Below, one piece after another: positions 40,687 through 50,234 of a stretch of 64,000 bases of DNA (its first letter is position 1; the number at the start of each line of letters is the position of its first letter). Position numbers and translations under genes: made by a program. The notes under the pieces were generated by a model that worked only from the letters and a program-made list of their open reading frames with translations, did no database searches and was not told the origin of the DNA. The stretch is from an uncultured Collinsella sp. (GTDB lineage: Bacteria; Actinomycetota; Coriobacteriia; Coriobacteriales; Coriobacteriaceae). The stretch spans positions 1 to 64,000 of the forward strand of contig CABUDI010000001.1 in assembly GCA_902490305.1 (NCBI GenBank), in the 5' to 3' direction.

Positions 40687-42453
40687 ATGGAGCAACTCAT
40701 CGCCATCATCGAAAAGGGCCAGCCCTTTTTCAACGCGATCGCCCGCAACAAGTATCTCAAGGCGATTCGCGACGGCTTTATCTCCGTCATCCCCATCATC
40801 ATCTTCTCGTCCATCTTCTGCCTGGTAGCCTCGGTCCCCAACATCTGGGGTTTCTACTGGCCCGATGACATCAACAACGCCCTGTGGAAGTGCTACAACT
40901 ACTCCATGGGTATCCTGGCCATCGCCTGCGCTGCCACCACAGCCAAGCACTTCGCCGACGCTCAGAACCGCGACCTGCCCAAGAACAACCAGATCAACTT
41001 CATCTCGTGCATGTGCGCGGCCATCATCGGCTTCTTGCTCCTTTCGAGCGACACGATCGCCACGGACGCCGCCAGCGGCTTCAACACCACCTACCTTGGT
41101 TCCAAAGGCCTGCTGACCGCCTTCATCGCTGCGTTTGTGACCGGCATCATCTACAAGTTCTTCATTAAGCGCAACATCACCGTCAAGATGCCCGAGCAGG
41201 TTCCGCCCAACATCTCGCAGACCTTTAAGGACATCATCCCCTTCTCCGTCTGCATCACCGTCTTTTGGGTCTTTGACATCGTCTTCCGCGCTGCCTTTGG
41301 CTTCTGCTTTGCCCAGGGCGTAATCCAGGTGTTCCAGCCCCTGTTCACCGCTGCCGACGGCTACATCGGCCTCGCTGTGATCTACGGCGCCATGAGCCTG
41401 TTCTGGTTCGTGGGCGTCCACGGCCCCTCGATCGTCGAGCCTGCCATCGCCGCCGCTCTCGTTGCCAACATGACCGACAACCTGGCTGCGTTCCAGGCTG
41501 GCCAGCACGCTTCCGCTGTCCTGACCCAGGGTGCCCAGTACTTCGTCGTCTGCATGGGCGGCACCGGCGCCACGCTCGTCCTGGTCTTTATGTTCTGCTT
41601 CCTGGCCAAGTCCCAGGAGATGCGCGCCGTCGGTAAGGCCGCCATCGTCCCGGTCTGCTTTGCCGTCAACGAGCCGCTGCTGTTCGCCGCACCCATCGTG
41701 CTCAACCCCGTCTTCTTTGTCCCGTTTGTCTTTGCCCCGATCGCCAACATCTGGATCCTCAAGATCTTTATCGACTTCTTGGGCATGAACGGCTTTATGT
41801 ACACCCTGCCTTGGACCGTCCCCGGCCCCATCGGCACCATCATGGGCCTGGGCTTCCAGCCGCTCGCCTTTGTGATGCTCGCCCTTATCTTGGTCGTCGA
41901 CTTCGCTCTGTACTATCCGTTCTTCCGCGCCTATGACGCCCAGAAGTGCGCCGAGGAGGCCGAGATCTCCCAGGAGGAGCTCGCCGCCAAGAACGCCGAG
42001 AAGGCCGCTAAGCTCAACGATGCTTTCCAGGGCAAGGCTGACGCCAAGAGCGTTGCCGCCGGCGCTGCTGCCGAGTCCGTGAAGGCCGACGCTCCCGCCG
42101 CTGTCGCCACTGAGACAACGACCGCCAGTGACCTCAACGGCAAGCGCGTGCTCGTGCTCTGCCAGGGTGGCGGCACCTCGGGCCTGCTCGCCAACGCGCT
42201 GGCCAAGGCCGCCAAAGAGCGCGGCATCAATCTTGAGACCGCTGCCGAGGCCTATGGCAACCACGTGGACATGCTCCCCGACTTTGACCTGGTCGTCCTG
42301 GCCCCGCAGGCCGCAAGCTACCTGACCGACCTGCAGAAGGACTGCGAGCGCGTGGGCAACAAGTGCGTAGCCTGCCGCGGCAAGCAGTACATCGAGCTCT
42401 CCCAGAACGGTGACAAGTCTCTCGCCTTCGTGAGTGAGCAGCTTTCGAAGTAA
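40687..42453 (+). CDS. PTS EIICB transporter, LacE type (cassette 1)
   Basis: A 588-aa inner-membrane permease and phosphotransferase. Residues 1-430 are the EIIC channel (start IEKGQPFFNAIARNKYLKAI, GVHGPSIVEPAIAAAL, and NEPLLFAAPIVLNPVFFVPF). An Ala/Glu/Lys-rich linker follows. The EIIB domain carries the phosphocysteine Cys492 in VLVLCQGGGTSGLLANAL. The GGGTSG form is exactly that of lactose EIIB. The substrate is probably lactose or a related beta-galactoside. AGGAG precedes the ATG. It needs the EIIA encoded at 38772. An intercistronic hairpin separates it from the glycosidase gene. Confidence 0.93.
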   Translation: MEQLIAIIEKGQPFFNAIARNKYLKAIRDGFISVIPIIIFSSIFCLVASVPNIWGFYWPDDINNALWKCYNYSMGILAIACAATTAKHFADAQNRDLPKNNQINFISCMCAAIIGFLLLSSDTIATDAASGFNTTYLGSKGLLTAFIAAFVTGIIYKFFIKRNITVKMPEQVPPNISQTFKDIIPFSVCITVFWVFDIVFRAAFGFCFAQGVIQVFQPLFTAADGYIGLAVIYGAMSLFWFVGVHGPSIVEPAIAAALVANMTDNLAAFQAGQHASAVLTQGAQYFVVCMGGTGATLVLVFMFCFLAKSQEMRAVGKAAIVPVCFAVNEPLLFAAPIVLNPVFFVPFVFAPIANIWILKIFIDFLGMNGFMYTLPWTVPGPIGTIMGLGFQPLAFVMLALILVVDFALYYPFFRAYDAQKCAEEAEISQEELAAKNAEKAAKLNDAFQGKADAKSVAAGAAAESVKADAPAAVATETTTASDLNGKRVLVLCQGGGTSGLLANALAKAAKERGINLETAAEAYGNHVDMLPDFDLVVLAPQAASYLTDLQKDCERVGNKCVACRGKQYIELSQNGDKSLAFVSEQLSK

Positions 42454-42461
42454 GTAACGCT

Positions 42462-42497
42462 CAGGGCCAGCCGACCATCCAAGACCGGCTGGCCCTT
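42462..42497 (+). terminator. Intercistronic hairpin between PTS-1 and glycosidase 1
   Basis: AGGGCCAGCCG and CGGCTGGCCCTT form an 11-bp stem followed by TCGATTT. Located inside a presumed operon, so it may lower downstream expression or stabilise the upstream message. Confidence 0.7.
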
Positions 42498-42519
42498 CGA
42501 TTTAGACGATTGGATCATC

Positions 42520-43959
42520 ATGTCCGTTAACCCTGCTAGCGTCACCAACCCGCCCGCACAGTTTCCCGAGGACTTTGTCTTTGGCGGCGCCACCGCTGCC
42601 TACCAGGTAGAGGGCGAGACCCGCACTCACGGTAAGGGCAAGGTTGCCTGGGACGACTTCCTGGAGGCCCAGGGGCGCTTTTCCCCCGATCCCGCTTCAG
42701 ACTTCTACAACCAGTACCCCGTCGACTTGGAGCTGTGCGAGGAGTTTGGCATCAACGGCATTCGCCTCTCCATCGCCTGGAGCCGTATCTTCCCCAACGG
42801 TACCGGCGAGATTAACCCCGAGGGCGTTCAGTTCTACCATGACCTCTTCGCCGAGTGCCACAAGCACCACGTTGAGCCGTTCGTCACGCTGCACCACTTT
42901 GACACGCCGCTGACTCTCTTTGAGAAGGGCGACTTCCTCAACCGCGAGACCATCGACGCCTTTGTGGACTTTGCCACCTTCTGCTTTAAGGAGTACGCCG
43001 ACCAGGTGACCTACTGGTTCACCTTTAACGAGATCTGGGCCGACGCCTCCAACACCTACATCGAGGGCACCTTCCCCGGCGGCGTCAAGGCGCATCTGGC
43101 CGAGGCTTTCCAGTGCGAGCACAACATGATGCTCGCCCACGCCAAGGCCGTGCTGGCCTTCCACAACGGCGGCTTTAAGGGCAAGATCGGCGTCATTCAG
43201 TCGTTGGAGTTTAAATACCCGCTCAACGAGAACGACCCCGCCGACATCAAAGCCGCCAACAATGAGCACGTGCTGCAGAACCAGTTTTTGCTCGACGCCA
43301 CCTTCCGCGGCGACTATGCGCCCGATACGCTCGAGTGCGCTAACCGCCTGGCAGCCATCTCGGGCGGCACCATCGAGATTCTGGACGAAGACCTCGAGAT
43401 TATGCGCGAGGCCGCGCTCTACAACGACTACCTGGGCGTTAACAACTACCAGTGCCGTTTCTTGAAGGCTTACGATGGCGAGAACGACCTGCACCACAAC
43501 GGTACGGGCGAGAAGGGCACCGGCCGTTGGCGCGTCAAGGGCATTGGCGAGCATGTGAACAAGCCTGGCATCCCCACCACCGACTGGGACTGGATCATCT
43601 ATCCCGAGGGTCTGTTCGATCTGCTCGTCTACATTAAGCAGCGCTACCCCAACTACAAGCAGATCTTCATCACCGAGAACGGCATGGGCTACAAGGACCC
43701 CTACAAGGACGGTTTTGTGGACGACCAGCCGCGCATCGACTACATCGAGCAGCACCTACGCTGGTTGCTCAAGGCCATGGAGGTGGGCGTCAACGTGGGC
43801 GGCTACTTCCTGTGGAGCCTGCAGGATCAGTTCTCCTGGACCAATGGCTACAACAAGCGTTACGGCTTCTTCTACGTTGACTTTGAAACCCAGAAGCGCA
43901 CACCCAAGGCAAGCGCATACTGGTATAAGCACGTGGCGCAGACCCGTCGTCTGGACTAA
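42520..43959 (+). CDS. GH1 6-phospho-beta-galactosidase, LacG type (1)
   Basis: A 479-aa glycoside hydrolase family 1 enzyme that cleaves phosphorylated beta-glycosides delivered by the PTS. Acid/base Glu171 is in TFNEI and nucleophile Glu386 in ITENGMGYKD. The C-terminal phosphate-binding stretch NGYNKRYGFFYVDFETQKR is the LacG form. The N-terminus FPEDFVFGGATAAYQVEGET is classic for the family. The ATG at 42520 has only a weak ribosome binding site, so translation may depend on the upstream gene. It follows the EIICB gene by 66 bp. A 6-phospho-beta-glucosidase is the main alternative. Confidence 0.92.
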   Translation: MSVNPASVTNPPAQFPEDFVFGGATAAYQVEGETRTHGKGKVAWDDFLEAQGRFSPDPASDFYNQYPVDLELCEEFGINGIRLSIAWSRIFPNGTGEINPEGVQFYHDLFAECHKHHVEPFVTLHHFDTPLTLFEKGDFLNRETIDAFVDFATFCFKEYADQVTYWFTFNEIWADASNTYIEGTFPGGVKAHLAEAFQCEHNMMLAHAKAVLAFHNGGFKGKIGVIQSLEFKYPLNENDPADIKAANNEHVLQNQFLLDATFRGDYAPDTLECANRLAAISGGTIEILDEDLEIMREAALYNDYLGVNNYQCRFLKAYDGENDLHHNGTGEKGTGRWRVKGIGEHVNKPGIPTTDWDWIIYPEGLFDLLVYIKQRYPNYKQIFITENGMGYKDPYKDGFVDDQPRIDYIEQHLRWLLKAMEVGVNVGGYFLWSLQDQFSWTNGYNKRYGFFYVDFETQKRTPKASAYWYKHVAQTRRLD

Positions 43960-44006
43960 AGACTAGCGGGGTTGCCCGCTCACACAACCTGTCCCCATTT
44001 CTCAAG

Positions 44007-44048
44007 CCGGGGGCGGCACGTCACGCGACGCGCCGCCCCCGGCGTTTT
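44007..44048 (+). terminator. Terminator after glycosidase 1
   Basis: GCCGGGGGCGGC and GCCGCCCCCGGC form a 12-bp GC stem followed by GTTTTTAGG. It ends cassette 1. Confidence 0.9.
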
Positions 44049-44069
44049 TAGGCGGTTCGGGGACCGCTT

Positions 44070-44210
44070 GTCTCAATCTGTAACATCTAGCCGAGTTTTT
44101 GGGTCCTAGCTGTTACAGATTGAGACGAACAGGATTGCTCTTTCCGAAGAATCTAAATCTGTAACACGTAGCCCGCTTTTGACCGTCTACCTGTTACAAA
44201 TCGAGACAAA
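44070..44210. repeat. Pair of ~58-bp palindromes (A then B type)
   Basis: Element A: TGTCTCAATCTGTAACA (44070-44086) with TGTTACAGATTGAGACGA (44111-44128). Element B: AAATCTGTAACA (ending about 44166) with TGTTACAAATCGAGACA (44192-44208). The centres differ: A has CCGAGTTTTTGGGTCCTAG, B has CCCGCTTTTGACCGTCTAC. They lie between the terminator of cassette 1 and the 3' end of LacI-3. Related sets are at 49081-49216 and 53888-54107. Confidence 0.9.
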
Positions 44211-44221
44211 CGGAGTAGGAC

Positions 44222-45250
44222 CTAACCCCGTATGTCCCTAACAGTCGAGCGTTCGACCAGCGTGCTCGGCACATGAATCGCCTCGATAGACGAGCTCTCT
44301 CCAATCGCCGCCTCAAACGCAAGCTTACCGACACCGCGCAAATCAAATCGCAGCGTCGTCAGCCGATTGTGAGGAACAAGTCCCTCGAGTGCGTCGTCGA
44401 TACCAACCACGCTCACGTCGTCGGGCACGGACAGGCCCGCGTTCTCGAGCGCGGCGATAACGCCCAGCGCCATCTGGTCATTTGCCGCAAGCACGGCAGT
44501 CGGCGCCTGCGACCCGCCGGCAAGCACCTCGGCCGCAATCCGCTCGCCCATGGCGTACCCACTGTCCGCACTCCAATCGCCACGCAGCATCGGAGCGGCA
44601 TCGACATGAGCACGACCCAGCGTATCGCGCCAACCGGCCTCACGAAAACGCGAGGAAATCGAGTTTTCCGGACCCGCCACAAACCGCATATTCGAGTGAC
44701 CATGTTCCAGCAGATAATTGGTCAACAGCTCGCACGAACCATACTGGTCGGAGTCGATCGTCGTGCAGCGCGGATGCGCATACATGGACAGGATGACCGT
44801 TCGCACTCCCGGCTGGGGAACAAACTCCTCAAAATCGGGAGCCATGCGGTTCATGTTGAGAATCATGCCGTCGACGGGTCGCTCGACCATGCGGCGCGAG
44901 GCATCGGCAAGTGCATAGGGCTTGTCGCCGCCCATCTCGATCATAGTGACGGCAAAATCGTGCTCGCGCGCCGCTTGCATGATACCCTCGAGCGTCGCCA
45001 GGTTACCGACACGTGTGATGTTGTACATGCACAGGCCAATAGAACGATACGACCCGCCGCGCAACGCCGCTCCAGCAAAATTGGGACGAAAGCCCAGCTC
45101 TTCCATGGCGGCCAGCACACGCTTGCGCGTCTTTTCCGTCACGTTGGGCATACCGTTGACCACGCGAGACACAGTCTGGCGGCTCACGCCAGCGAGCGCC
45201 GCAACCTCTGCCGCGCTCGCCGAACGACCATTCCTTGTCTGCTGATCCAT
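44222..45250 (-). CDS. LacI-family repressor of glycosidase 2/PTS-2 (LacI-3)
   Basis: A 342-aa LacI/GalR repressor. Helix-turn-helix: SAAEVAALAGVSRQTVSRVV, with Arg-Gln at the base-reading positions. The effector domain has GMILNMNRMAPDFEEFVPQP and VVGIDDALEGLVPHNRLTTL and closely resembles LacI-1. The ATG at 45250 is chosen by alignment with its paralogues, although GGAAGG sits almost on top of it; a GTG 9 bases upstream is an alternative. It is divergent from the glycosidase gene at 45595, with three ATGAGCACGTTAACAT-type operators between. Confidence 0.87.
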   Translation of the reverse strand: MDQQTRNGRSASAAEVAALAGVSRQTVSRVVNGMPNVTEKTRKRVLAAMEELGFRPNFAGAALRGGSYRSIGLCMYNITRVGNLATLEGIMQAAREHDFAVTMIEMGGDKPYALADASRRMVERPVDGMILNMNRMAPDFEEFVPQPGVRTVILSMYAHPRCTTIDSDQYGSCELLTNYLLEHGHSNMRFVAGPENSISSRFREAGWRDTLGRAHVDAAPMLRGDWSADSGYAMGERIAAEVLAGGSQAPTAVLAANDQMALGVIAALENAGLSVPDDVSVVGIDDALEGLVPHNRLTTLRFDLRGVGKLAFEAAIGESSSIEAIHVPSTLVERSTVRDIRG

Positions 45251-45594
45251 GCCTTCCACGCTAACCTGCTTCCCAACTATTCCCCGCGCCCATGGCGCAT
45301 CGTACATACATTGATAACGTGCTCATGATACCCGAGCCATATACCACAACATGAAAACTTCTGTCAATCAAAACCGCTTACCGAACAAATACAACCGTTC
45401 GCGGCTGTTTGAAGTTGTTTTGTTTCTATACATCCCAGCCGGATGTTAACGTGCTCATTGTCAAATGTTCACGTGCTCATTTTGGTTCTAATCATTTTAA
45501 GATAGTGTTTATCGGGCTTTTTCACCGCTGAACGCTAACCAGGGAGCCTCCTGAGCGCAAACGCACAATATCGAACAGCGAGACGAGAGGGTGT
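45251..45594. promoter_or_regulatory. LacI-3/glycosidase-2 control region
   Basis: LacI-type operators at 45310-45328 (TTGATAACGTGCTCAT), 45443-45458 (ATGTTAACGTGCTCAT) and 45465-45480 (ATGTTCACGTGCTCAT). A CCGTTCGCGG motif is at 45395-45404. No gene. Confidence 0.8.
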
Positions 45595-47043
45595 ATGCAT
45601 ATGTCTTTGCTAAACCGCGTACAGCAGCTGCCGAAGGGCTTTGTTTGGGGCGCCGCAACCGCCGCGTACCAAACGGAAGGTTCCACGAAGGTGGCAGGCA
45701 AGGGTAAGACCATGTGGGACGATTACCTTGTCGCCCAGGGTCGCTTTTTGCCCGACCCGGCCAGTGATTTCTACAACCGCTACGAGGAGGATATCCGCCT
45801 TTCTGCCGAGCATGGACTCAACGCCATTCGTGTGTCCATCGCCTGGACCCGCATCTTCCCCAACGGCGACGATGCCGAACCCCTCGTCGAGGGCGTTAAG
45901 CACTACCACGAGCTGTTCGCCTGCTGCAAAAAGTATGGCGTCGAGCCCTATGTGTCCCTGCATCACTTTGACTCCCCCGCCGCCCTGTTCAACCAGGGCG
46001 ACTGGCTCAACCGCAAGACCGTCGACGCCTATGTGCGCTATGCCGAGTTCTGCTTCCGCGAGTTCCGCGAGGTCAAGAATTGGTTCACCATCAACGAGCT
46101 CATCAGCCTCTCGCACTCCCAATACATCCAAGGCAACTTCCCGCCCAACCATCACTTTGATGTGACGAGCGGCATCCAGAGCCAGCACAACGAGCTCGTT
46201 GCCCACGCCCGCGCCGTCAACCTGTATAAGGATCTTGACGAGACCGAGCACCTGGGCGGACGCATTGGCATGGTCAACGTCCTGACGACGGCATATCCTG
46301 CCACCGACTCGCCCGCCGACCAGCACGCCGCCGACCTGTACAACGCCTTCTACACCGACTTCATCATGGACGGCGCCTTCCTGGGTCACTACTCCGCGCG
46401 CACCCTCTCACTCATCAACGAGATTCTGCGTGCCAACAACGCCACACTTACGGTTGAGGACAGCGACATGGAGGAGCTCGCCAAGGCGGCGCCCCGCAAC
46501 GATATGTTCGGCCTCAACTACTATCAGTCGGCGTTTATCGACGCCTACGATGGCGAGTCAACCAACAGCTTTAACGGCACCGGAGACAAGGGCACCTCGT
46601 GCTTTAAGTTTAAGGGCGTCGGGCAGCAGGTCGATATGCCGGGTATCCCCACCACCGACTGGGATTGGCTCATCTACCCGCAAGGCCTCTACGACACGCT
46701 CAAGCACATCAGCGCCACCTATCCCAACCTCCCCGTCATCTATATCACCGAAAACGGCCTGGGCCACAAGGACCCCGAGCCCGACGCAAACGGCATCGTC
46801 GCCGATCCCGAGCGCATCGACTTTGTCGACCAGCACATGGAGAAGGTGCTCCAGGCGCGCGCCGAGGGCGTCGACGTCCAGGGCTACTTTATCTGGAGCC
46901 TGCAGGACCAGTTCTCGTGGGCCAATGGCTATAACAAGCGCTACGGCCTGTTCTACATCGACTTCGACACGCAAAAACGCTACATCAAGCAGTCGGCACT
47001 CTGGTACAAGGAGCTCGCCGACACTATGGCGGACGCGCAGTAG
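45595..47043 (+). CDS. GH1 6-phospho-beta-glycosidase, LacG type (2)
   Basis: A 482-aa family 1 hydrolase. Acid/base Glu168 is in WFTINEL and nucleophile Glu386 in ITENGLGHKD; NGYNKRYGLFYIDFDTQKR forms the phosphate-binding end. It is more divergent from glycosidases 1 and 3 than they are from each other (for example TINEL versus TFNEI). Two ATGs (45595, 45601) follow GAGAGGG; either may be used. Here the glycosidase precedes its EIICB gene, the reverse of the other two cassettes. The substrate is a phosphorylated beta-galactoside or beta-glucoside. Confidence 0.91.
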   Translation: MHMSLLNRVQQLPKGFVWGAATAAYQTEGSTKVAGKGKTMWDDYLVAQGRFLPDPASDFYNRYEEDIRLSAEHGLNAIRVSIAWTRIFPNGDDAEPLVEGVKHYHELFACCKKYGVEPYVSLHHFDSPAALFNQGDWLNRKTVDAYVRYAEFCFREFREVKNWFTINELISLSHSQYIQGNFPPNHHFDVTSGIQSQHNELVAHARAVNLYKDLDETEHLGGRIGMVNVLTTAYPATDSPADQHAADLYNAFYTDFIMDGAFLGHYSARTLSLINEILRANNATLTVEDSDMEELAKAAPRNDMFGLNYYQSAFIDAYDGESTNSFNGTGDKGTSCFKFKGVGQQVDMPGIPTTDWDWLIYPQGLYDTLKHISATYPNLPVIYITENGLGHKDPEPDANGIVADPERIDFVDQHMEKVLQARAEGVDVQGYFIWSLQDQFSWANGYNKRYGLFYIDFDTQKRYIKQSALWYKELADTMADAQ

Positions 47044-47219
47044 CGCATCGCCTCGCTTTCCCCCGAGAAGGGAGCGGCCCTATGCGATACAAACCCAGCC
47101 GCTCCCCTCTCTCCCCCTGGGACCGGCCCCGCCTGCACCCGGGCTTTTAGCAAGCGGGAGACCATATAGGTTTTCAACGTCCATGCCATTAAGATTTCAT
47201 GCAAAGAGGAGCGTGAACT

Positions 47220-48980
47220 ATGGAATCGATCGTTAAGTTCTTGGAGAAAGGTCAGCCGTACTTCGACAAGGTCTCTAAGAACATCTACCTTCAGGCCATT
47301 AAAGACGGCTTTTTGGCAGCAATGCCCATTATCCTGTCTTCTTCTGTCTTCCTGCTTATTTCGACCCTGCCGGGCGTTGTCGCCACGGTCGGCGGCTTTA
47401 CGCTGCCCGACTGGTGGAACGTCGACGTCGTGAACTTCTGCAACAAGGTTTACAACTTCACGATGGGCGTCGTGGGCATCATGGTCGCCGGCACCACCGC
47501 AAGCGCGCTGACCGGCTCCAAGAACCGCCGCATGCCTGCCGGCAAGGCCATCAACGCCACGAGCACCATGGTCGCCGCCATGTGCGCTATGCTCATCTTG
47601 GCCGTTACCCAGACGAGTGCCAAGATCGACGGCGCCGATGTCTCGGTGTTCTTTACCGACAACATGGGCACCAAGGGCCTGCTGAGCTCCTTTGTCGCCG
47701 CATTTGCCACGGTCAACATCTATGCCTTCTGCATTAAGCGAGACATCACCATCAAGCTGCCCAAAGAAGTCCCCGGCGCCATCGCCCAGAACTTCCGCGA
47801 CATCTTCGCCTTCAGCTTCTCCATCCTGTTTGTCGCCGTCATCGACGTTATCTGCCGCACCTGCTTGGCCGTCCCGTTTGCCAACGTCATCTCCACGCTG
47901 GTGAGCCCGCTGTTCGCCGCTGCCGATTCCTACGCCGGCCTCGCCCTCATCTGGTTCATGATCCCGCTGTTCTGGTTCATGGGCATCCACGGCCCCTCGG
48001 TCGTTAAGCCTGCCCTCAACGCCGCGCTGTTTGGCAACATCACCACCAACCTCGCCACGCTGCAGGCCGGCGGTCACCCCGCCCTCGCCCTGACCGAAAA
48101 CTTCGGTAACTACATCGGCGAACTCGGCGGCACCGGCGCCACGCTCATTGTCCCGATCATCTTCCTGCTCTTTATGCGCTCCAAGCAGCTCAAGGCCGTC
48201 GGCAAAGCCTCTGTCGTGCCCGTGATGTTCGCCGTCAACGAGCCGCTGCTGTTCGCCGCGCCCATCATCCTCAACCCGTACTTCCTGATCCCGTTCCTGT
48301 TTGCCCCCGTGGCCAACGTCCTCATTGGTAAGTTCTTCATCGACTTTTTGGGCATGAACGGCTTTATCTATGCCATGCCGTGGGCACTCCCCGGACCGAT
48401 CGGCACCTTCATCGACACCAACTTCCAGCCGATCTCTCTGGTCCTGGTTGTCGTCCTGCTGGTCGTTGACTTCTTGATCTACTACCCGTTCTGCAAGGCC
48501 TACGACAACGTCCTGTGCAAGCAGGAGGCCGAGGCCCTGGCCGAAGAAGAGGCCGAGGAGACCAAGGCCGTCAAGACCGCTGCCGCCCCCGCCGTTGAGG
48601 CTCCTGTTGTCGAGACCGCTTCTGCCACTGAGGCCTCCGCAGCTCCGTCCGCCCTTAAGGGCAAGGATCTGAGGGTTCTGGTTCTGTGCGCTGGCGCCGG
48701 CACCTCTGCACTGCTCGCCAACGCGCTTAAGGAAGGCGCCGACGAGCTGGGCATCGACATTACCGCCAACGCCGGTGCCTACGGCAGCCACTACGCCATC
48801 ATGGACCAGTACAACGTCATCGTCCTGGCTCCGCAGGTTCGCACCTATTACAACGAGATGAAGGCCGACACCGACCGCCTGGGCATCACGCTGCTGTCGC
48901 CCAAGGGCAAACAGTACATCGACCTCACTAAGGATCCCAAGGGTGCCGTCGCCTGGATCGAGGAAAACCTCGAGGCATAA
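47220..48980 (+). CDS. PTS EIICB transporter, LacE type (cassette 2)
   Basis: A 586-aa EIIC-EIIB fusion. Start FLEKGQPYFDKVSKNIYLQA; channel motifs GIHGPSVVKPALNAALFGN and NEPLLFAAPIILNPYFLIPF; then an acidic-Ala linker and an EIIB domain with phosphocysteine Cys490 in VLCAGAGTSALLANAL. It is closer to cassette 3 than to cassette 1 (GAGTSA against GGGTSG). GAGGAG precedes the ATG. It follows glycosidase 2 by 176 bp and should be co-regulated by LacI-3. No EIIA gene accompanies it. Confidence 0.92.
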   Translation: MESIVKFLEKGQPYFDKVSKNIYLQAIKDGFLAAMPIILSSSVFLLISTLPGVVATVGGFTLPDWWNVDVVNFCNKVYNFTMGVVGIMVAGTTASALTGSKNRRMPAGKAINATSTMVAAMCAMLILAVTQTSAKIDGADVSVFFTDNMGTKGLLSSFVAAFATVNIYAFCIKRDITIKLPKEVPGAIAQNFRDIFAFSFSILFVAVIDVICRTCLAVPFANVISTLVSPLFAAADSYAGLALIWFMIPLFWFMGIHGPSVVKPALNAALFGNITTNLATLQAGGHPALALTENFGNYIGELGGTGATLIVPIIFLLFMRSKQLKAVGKASVVPVMFAVNEPLLFAAPIILNPYFLIPFLFAPVANVLIGKFFIDFLGMNGFIYAMPWALPGPIGTFIDTNFQPISLVLVVVLLVVDFLIYYPFCKAYDNVLCKQEAEALAEEEAEETKAVKTAAAPAVEAPVVETASATEASAAPSALKGKDLRVLVLCAGAGTSALLANALKEGADELGIDITANAGAYGSHYAIMDQYNVIVLAPQVRTYYNEMKADTDRLGITLLSPKGKQYIDLTKDPKGAVAWIEENLEA

Positions 48981-49013
48981 GACGCTGACACCACCTGCCG
49001 CTTGCAGACAATA

Positions 49014-49057
49014 AATGGCCCGTGCATCGATGTGTGATGCGCGGGCCATTTTGTTTA
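49014..49057 (+). terminator. Terminator after PTS-2
   Basis: AATGGCCCG and CGGGCCATT arms with internal GCATCGATG/TGATGCG pairing, followed by TTGTTT. Ends cassette 2. Confidence 0.8.
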
Positions 49058-49080
49058 GACCGCACCCGTCCTCCTGTTCA

Positions 49081-49216
49081 TCTCAATCTGTAACATCTAG
49101 CCGAGTTTTTCGGTCCTAGCTGTTACAGATCGAGATGAACGCACAGGCCAAGCCGAAAATCTCAATCTGTAACATGTAGACCACTTTTGACCGTCTAGTT
49201 GTTACAGATTGAGACA
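49081..49216. repeat. Second pair of ~58-bp palindromes (A then B type)
   Basis: Element A: CTCAATCTGTAACA from 49083, right arm TGTTACAGATCGAGATGA at 49121-49138. Element B: CTCAATCTGTAACA (49161-49174) with TGTTACAGATTGAGACA (49200-49216). Centres match the pair at 44.1 kb. It again lies between a cassette terminator and the 3' end of a LacI gene. Confidence 0.9.
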
Positions 49217-49232
49217 AACAGGCCGAGCACGT

Positions 49233-50234
49233 CTACGCCCGCAGGTCTTTCACGCTGGAACGCTCGACCAGCACACCCGAGACGAGCGTACGGTTTCTGG
49301 AGCTCGGGGCTTCCAGACCGGCGACGACCTCGTTGAGCGCACGGACGCCCAGCTCGCGGTGGCGAAACTTCACCGACGTCAGAATCGAGTTGGGAATCGT
49401 CTTGTAAAGCTCGTCATCAAAGCCGATCACGGACACATCATCGGGCACACTGAGCCCTTTGTCACGTAGAGCCATCATCACGCCGTTTGCCATGCAGTCG
49501 TTAGCAGCGAGGACCGCCGTGCAATCGGGCTTATCGGCAAGCACAAGGCCCGCGGCATAGCCACTATCCGCATTCCAATCGCCTTGCAGGGGCGCGGGCG
49601 GCTCAATGCCACGCGTCTCGAGTGCCGCACGCCAACCTTTCATACGGCACTGGCTCGACAGCGACTCTTTCTTACCAGAGACGAAGTACACATTCTTGTG
49701 TCCGCGATTCAAGAAGTACTCGCATGCCATGCGCGCGCCGCCCTCTTGGTCGTCACTGACGGTAGAGCAGGTAGGATGTTCCATCGACGTGATAATCACC
49801 GTCTTGAGGTCTTTCGGCGCCTCAAAGGTATCAAAGTCATCGACCATCTGACGCAGGTTGAAAATCATGCCGTCGACGGGAAGCTGCGACATCCTACGTG
49901 CCGCTTCGGCAAGGGTCATCTTCTCCCCCGCCCGCTTTTTAATCATCGTGAGCGCAAAGCCTCGCTCTGCGGCGGCATCGGCGATACCGTCAATCATGTC
50001 CACGTTGCCGCCCGACAAGTGGAACAGCACCACGCCGATGCACCCGTAACGGCCCAACTTGAGTGAACGCGCGGCAAAGTTCGCCCGGAACCCAAGCGCT
50101 TCCATGGCAGCATGGACCCTATCGCGTGTCGACTCTCGCACGCTATCGGGCTCGTTGATCACACGCGACACCGTCTTGAGAGAAACACCCGCGGCAATCG
50201 CCACATCGTTCATTGAGACATTTTTCTTGTCCAT
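49233..50234 (-). CDS. LacI-family repressor of PTS-3 cassette (LacI-4)
   Basis: A 333-aa LacI/GalR repressor, the most divergent of the four. Helix-turn-helix: VSMNDVAIAAGVSLKTVSRV, with Leu-Lys at the base-reading positions. Effector domain: GMIFNLRQMVDDFDTFEAPK and VIGFDDELYKTIPNSILTSV. The ATG at 50234 fits the paralogue alignment; a GTG two codons upstream is closer to GGAGAAG. It is divergent from the EIICB gene at 50519, with a perfect 20-bp palindromic operator between them. Confidence 0.87.
   Translation of the reverse strand: MDKKNVSMNDVAIAAGVSLKTVSRVINEPDSVRESTRDRVHAAMEALGFRANFAARSLKLGRYGCIGVVLFHLSGGNVDMIDGIADAAAERGFALTMIKKRAGEKMTLAEAARRMSQLPVDGMIFNLRQMVDDFDTFEAPKDLKTVIITSMEHPTCSTVSDDQEGGARMACEYFLNRGHKNVYFVSGKKESLSSQCRMKGWRAALETRGIEPPAPLQGDWNADSGYAAGLVLADKPDCTAVLAANDCMANGVMMALRDKGLSVPDDVSVIGFDDELYKTIPNSILTSVKFRHRELGVRALNEVVAGLEAPSSRNRTLVSGVLVERSSVKDLRA

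Noticed and set aside
46980..49049. 689-codon minus-strand ORF opposite PTS-2, and the similar 664-codon ORF at 50429-52423
   Set aside because: Both are antisense shadows of EIICB genes. Translations are Gly/Asp/Gln/Arg-rich with no domain, and no ribosome binding site is seen.
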